A stretch of 7,367 bases of DNA from Rhodospirillales bacterium (lineage in GTDB: Bacteria; Pseudomonadota; Alphaproteobacteria; Acetobacterales; Acetobacteraceae): NCBI GenBank assembly GCA_025352915.1, contig JANXSA010000259.1, forward strand, positions 1-7,367. Direction: 5' to 3'. Made by a program: the position numbers and the translations under genes. The notes beneath the pieces were generated by a model. The model saw nothing but the letters and a program-made list of their open reading frames with translations, was not told where the DNA came from and searched no databases. This document shows positions 5,871 to 7,367 of the stretch, in pieces (positions within the stretch are counted from its first letter, which is position 1; each line of letters opens with the position of its first letter).

Positions 5871-5970
5871 GAAGAAGTCTTCTTTTTGTGAACAAAAAGA
5901 AGCAAAAAAACTTCATCCATCAGCAAGCGGATAAAAGTTTTTTGCTTCTTTTTTTCAAAAAAGAAGGGCT
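5871..5970. repeat. Nested AT-rich palindromic element
   Basis: The 127-bp gap between the EamA and dehydrogenase genes is largely filled by overlapping inverted repeats. Hairpin A (5879-5902) is a perfect 10-bp stem CTTCTTTTTG with loop TGAA. Hairpin C (5945-5966) is CTTCTTTTTT paired with AAAAAAGAAG across a 2-nt loop. A central stem B pairs 5899-5913 with 5935-5948 (GAAGCA-tract-ACTT, one extra A on the left) and has an inner ATCC/GGAT pair around a 10-nt loop. B shares arms with A and C, so they cannot all form together. The left (5879-5913) and right (5935-5966) halves are also approximate inverted copies, making one long palindrome. Base composition is very unlike the flanking genes, which suggests a dispersed intergenic repeat family. 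Confidence 0.85.
5892..5956. terminator. Probable bidirectional Rho-independent terminator
   Basis: The central stem of the palindrome (arms 5899-5913 and 5935-5948) is followed by a seven-T run on the plus strand (5949-5955) and by TTTTTG on the minus strand (plus-strand A tract 5894-5898). It lies just after the stop of the dehydrogenase gene and before the EamA start, so it would end dehydrogenase transcription. The GC content of the stem is low for a strong terminator, so efficiency is uncertain. Confidence 0.55.
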
Positions 5971-5980
5971 TGCTTTTGCC

Positions 5981-7063
5981 TTACCGCCACGGCTCGATCA
6001 ACACCTTGGCGTGTTGCTCCGGGCTGGCGAGATCGGCGAAGGCTTGCTTCACCCCGTCCAGCCCGACGCGGCCGGTGATCAGCGGGGCCACGTCGATGCG
6101 GCCCTCGGCCATGTAGCCCAGCGTGTCGGCGAATTCCTGGGCGGTGTAGGCGAGCACGAATTGCAGGTCGAGTTGCTTGACGATGCCGAAGAACGGCTCG
6201 AATTCGTCGGTTTGCATGCAGACGCCGACGACGACGATGCGGGCGCCGGCGGGCGCGCCCTCCATGATGGCGTTCAGCACGCCGGGGACGCCGACGCATT
6301 CGAAGATCAGCGCCGGGCGGCGCTGCGGGCCGATGCCGAACAGGGCGGCATGGCGGCTGGGGTTGAAGCCGGCGGGGGTGATTGAGTCGTTCAGGACCGC
6401 GTATGGCGAAGTGGTGCGCGGGTTGATGGCGATGTCGGCACCCATGCGCAGGGCCAGGGCGCGGCGGGCGGCGGAGTAATCGGAGGCGATGATCGGGCCG
6501 GCGCCGCGCATCTTCAGGGCGGCGATGACGGCCAGGCCGATCGGGCCGCAGCCAATGACCATGGCGACCTCGTTACCGGTGAGGCGGGCATAGTTGACGG
6601 CGTGGACGCCGACGGCGATCGGTTCGACCAAGGCGGCGTGGTCGGGGTTCATGCCGGCGGGAACGGGCAGGAGCATGCGCTCGGATAGCGGCATGTATTC
6701 GGCGAAGGCGCCGGGCTGGTCGGGGTTGTAGCCGAGGCCGATGACCTCGGTGCCGGCGATGGTCAGCGGCATCGAGGTGACCATGGTGCCGGGGGCGAAA
6801 CGGCCGGTGGTGCCCGGTCCGTTCTGGACAATCTCGGCGACGAATTCATGGCCGAAGACGAGGTCACGGTCGGCCACGATGTTCCAGCGGGCGCCGCCGC
6901 GCTTGGCCAGGGCGGCGAATTGCTCGGGGAATTTCGCGGCGTGCAGGTCCGAGCCGCAGATGCCGCAGGCGCGGGTGCGCACCAGCACCTGGCCGTCGGC
7001 CAGCACGGGATCCGGAATTATGTCGACGACCAGATCGCCTTTGCGGAATACTGCGGCACGCAT
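5981..7063 (-). CDS. Zinc-dependent medium-chain alcohol/polyol dehydrogenase
   Basis: This 360-residue MDR-family enzyme oxidises or reduces an alcohol or polyol with NAD(H). The catalytic zinc ligands are recognisable: Cys36 in GICGSDLH, His72-Glu73 in FGHEF, and Glu147 in LVEP. The Rossmann motif GCGPIGL is at 171-177, and Asp195 at the end of the next strand (IIASD) favours NAD over NADP. The four closely spaced cysteines that bind the structural zinc in many relatives are missing: residues 82-125 contain no cysteine. The start at 7063 has GGGGAGG seven bases upstream and gives the normal family length. Threonine, butanediol and sorbitol dehydrogenase-like activities are all possible; the substrate is not determinable. 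It is divergent from the substrate-binding protein gene with only about 80 bp between them, so shared regulation is plausible. Confidence 0.92.
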   Translation of the reverse strand: MRAAVFRKGDLVVDIIPDPVLADGQVLVRTRACGICGSDLHAAKFPEQFAALAKRGGARWNIVADRDLVFGHEFVAEIVQNGPGTTGRFAPGTMVTSMPLTIAGTEVIGLGYNPDQPGAFAEYMPLSERMLLPVPAGMNPDHAALVEPIAVGVHAVNYARLTGNEVAMVIGCGPIGLAVIAALKMRGAGPIIASDYSAARRALALRMGADIAINPRTTSPYAVLNDSITPAGFNPSRHAALFGIGPQRRPALIFECVGVPGVLNAIMEGAPAGARIVVVGVCMQTDEFEPFFGIVKQLDLQFVLAYTAQEFADTLGYMAEGRIDVAPLITGRVGLDGVKQAFADLASPEQHAKVLIEPWR

Positions 7064-7144
7064 GGCAGGGCCTCCCCGGAATTGGGCGTAAGCCTAGTCA
7101 GGTTTGCCGAGGCTCGCTACCCGGGCAATGCAGAGGAGCGGATG
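7064..7144. promoter_or_regulatory. Short divergent intergenic region
   Basis: These roughly 80 bp must hold the control signals for both the dehydrogenase and the substrate-binding protein. Both Shine-Dalgarno sites are visible (minus GGGGAGG near 7071-7077, plus AGGAG 7134-7138). A small inverted repeat, AGCCT (7091-7095) with AGGCT (7110-7114), lies midway and could be an operator. I could not find a convincing -35/-10 pair in either direction. Confidence 0.25.
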
Positions 7145-7367
7145 ATGAAGCGTCGCAGTTTTCTGGCCGCCGGTGCGGCGACCCTGGCCACGCCGAGCGT
7201 GTCGCGCGGCCAGGCGGCGCGAGGGACGCTGAAGCTCATTCCCGAGGGTGACCTGGCGATCCTGGACCCGGTGTTCACCACCGCGACGGTGGCGCGCAAC
7301 CACGGCTACGCGGTGTTCGACACGCTGTACGGCCAGGACGACAGCTACGTGATCCGGCCGCAGATGG
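7145..7367 (+). CDS. ABC transporter substrate-binding protein, family 5 (partial, Tat signal)
   Basis: The first 74 residues run to the window edge. The N-terminus MKRRSFLAAGAATLATPSVS is a twin-arginine (Tat) signal: RRSFL followed by a short hydrophobic core. The mature start, TLKLIPEGDLAILDPVFTT and then HGYAVFDTLYGQD, matches the beginning of SBP_bac_5 proteins (peptide, nickel or oligosaccharide binding, DppA/OppA-like), where L-D-P and V-x-D/E-x-L-Y are conserved. It would be exported folded to the periplasm and deliver ligand to an ABC permease whose genes probably follow outside the window. AGGAG at 7134-7138 lies six bases before ATG 7145 and only three before ATG 7142, so I chose 7145. 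Ligand unknown. Confidence 0.88.
   Translation, partial: MKRRSFLAAGAATLATPSVSRGQAARGTLKLIPEGDLAILDPVFTTATVARNHGYAVFDTLYGQDDSYVIRPQM

Noticed and set aside
5854..5916. 21-residue N-terminal extension of the EamA protein (MKFFCFFLFTKRR)
   Set aside because: It would be encoded by the palindromic element, lacks a ribosome binding site and lengthens the protein beyond the usual family start.
5871..5970. CRISPR array or insertion-sequence end
   Set aside because: No regular repeat-spacer pattern, no transposase and no target-site duplication; the structure is a single nested palindrome.

Overview
The window looks like ordinary chromosome from a GC-rich alphaproteobacterium, most likely an Acetobacteraceae or other Rhodospirillales member. 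This rests on the very high GC, the gene families present, and short AT-rich intergenic islands built from T/A tracts and GAAG/CTTC arms. The family assignment is inference only. I see no phage, transposase, integrase, CRISPR, rRNA or tRNA signal.

Layout, left to right. (1) On the minus strand: the N-terminus of an unrecognised protein (1-116) downstream of a CorC/HlyC-family membrane protein with CBS domains (157-1455). (2) An AT-rich divergent promoter region (1456-1619), then a small plus-strand coiled-coil protein of unknown function (1620-1955). (3) A minus-strand isocitrate lyase/PEP mutase family enzyme (1961-2770). It converges on the coiled-coil gene, and an 18-bp perfect tandem duplication spans the junction of the two 3' ends. 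(4) A tightly packed plus-strand operon (2907-4995): KDPG-type aldolase, PfkB-family 2-keto-3-deoxygluconate kinase, and a GNAT acetyltransferase, with 4-bp and 7-bp overlaps. (5) A minus-strand EamA/DMT transporter (4996-5853) whose stop codon directly abuts the GNAT stop. (6) A nested AT-rich palindrome (about 5871-5970), probably a bidirectional terminator or dispersed repeat. (7) A minus-strand zinc-dependent medium-chain dehydrogenase (5981-7063). (8) Diverging from it, the start of a Tat-exported ABC transporter substrate-binding protein (7145 to the window end).

Functionally, the core is sugar-acid catabolism. KDG kinase phosphorylates 2-keto-3-deoxygluconate to KDPG, and the aldolase splits KDPG to pyruvate and glyceraldehyde-3-phosphate. 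The PEP mutase-family enzyme (C-C or P-C chemistry on small keto-acids), the polyol/alcohol dehydrogenase and the solute importer would fit a peripheral carbon-utilisation neighbourhood. Only the aldolase-kinase-GNAT group shows operon structure; the wider link is inference.

I found no convincing new multi-gene system. The features most worth a second look are the nested palindrome, the tandem duplication between convergent genes, two near-identical -10-like boxes placed almost on start codons, and a strong GGG glycine-codon bias in the plus-strand sugar-acid genes.
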